From an uncultured Clostridia bacterium (GTDB taxonomy: Bacteria > Bacillota > Clostridia > Peptostreptococcales > Acidaminobacteraceae): a stretch of 6,628 nucleotides of DNA. The notes under the pieces are model-generated. The model was not told the origin of the DNA. It saw nothing but the letters and a program-made list of their open reading frames with translations, and did no database searches. Shown here in pieces: positions 6,575-6,628 of the stretch (positions are counted from its first letter, which is position 1; every line of letters starts with the position of its first letter). Both the position numbers and the translations under genes were made by a program. The stretch spans positions 1 through 6,628 of the forward strand of contig CAMFGQ010000079.1 in the NCBI GenBank assembly GCA_945950065.1. Reading direction: 5' to 3'.

Positions 6575-6583
6575 TCAACTCCT

Positions 6584-6592
6584 AGTGTAACA
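6584..6592 (-). promoter_or_regulatory. Possible extended -10 promoter of the transporter
   Basis: Minus-strand TGTTACACT fits TGn plus a -10 hexamer (TACACT, four of six). No good -35 lies at 17-18 bases; TTGGTG occurs only at a 20-base spacing. Two small dyads lie where a -35 or an activator site would be (TGGTG/CACCA at 6598-6614, and CAAGTACTTG at 6613-6622). Only 66 bases upstream of the GTG are visible, so transcription from a more distant promoter cannot be excluded. Confidence 0.3.
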
Positions 6593-6628
6593 AAAGCTGG
6601 TGATGAATGCACCAAGTACTTGTTTTGA

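Overview
The window looks like a piece of a Bacillota (low-GC Gram-positive) chromosome. Support for this is the AT-rich intergenic DNA, AGGAG-type ribosome binding sites, a canonical vegetative promoter, short hairpin-plus-T-tract terminators, and the gene families present. One of those families is an AraC regulator fused to a glycosidase-like domain, which is typical of gut and oral Firmicutes. I cannot name the genus from sequence alone.

Layout: (1) Positions 1-2356, plus strand, hold a two-gene housekeeping block. The 3' three-quarters of an RNase R gene enters from the left edge. It overlaps a Cof-type HAD phosphatase gene by about 20 bases and ends in a terminator built around that gene's stop codon. 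(2) Positions 2357-2443 form a short convergent gap with one terminator for each direction. (3) Positions 2444-4783, minus strand, encode a 779-residue transcription regulator with three parts: a cupin-like sensor, an AraC DNA-binding domain, and a GH39-like glycosidase module that appears to have lost both catalytic glutamates. (4) Positions 4784-5215 are noncoding. They hold the regulator's promoter, a tandem 12-base repeat at the predicted transcription start, a 16-base dyad, an isolated perfect hairpin, and the terminator of the next gene. (5) Positions 5216 to about 6547, minus strand, encode a 12-helix MFS transporter of the SLC45/GPH-like sugar transporter type, with part of its upstream region visible.

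The left block concerns RNA turnover and small-molecule phosphate hydrolysis. The right half reads as an accessory carbohydrate-response module: a sugar-type transporter beside a regulator whose C-terminal domain could bind a glycan or oligosaccharide as ligand instead of cleaving it. No active glycosidase is visible. The substrate is unknown, and control of the transporter by the regulator is inference from position.

No RNA genes, mobile elements, CRISPR arrays or phage genes were seen. The most interesting items are the apparently catalytically dead GH39 domain in the regulator and the paired 12-base repeat placed as an autoregulatory operator.
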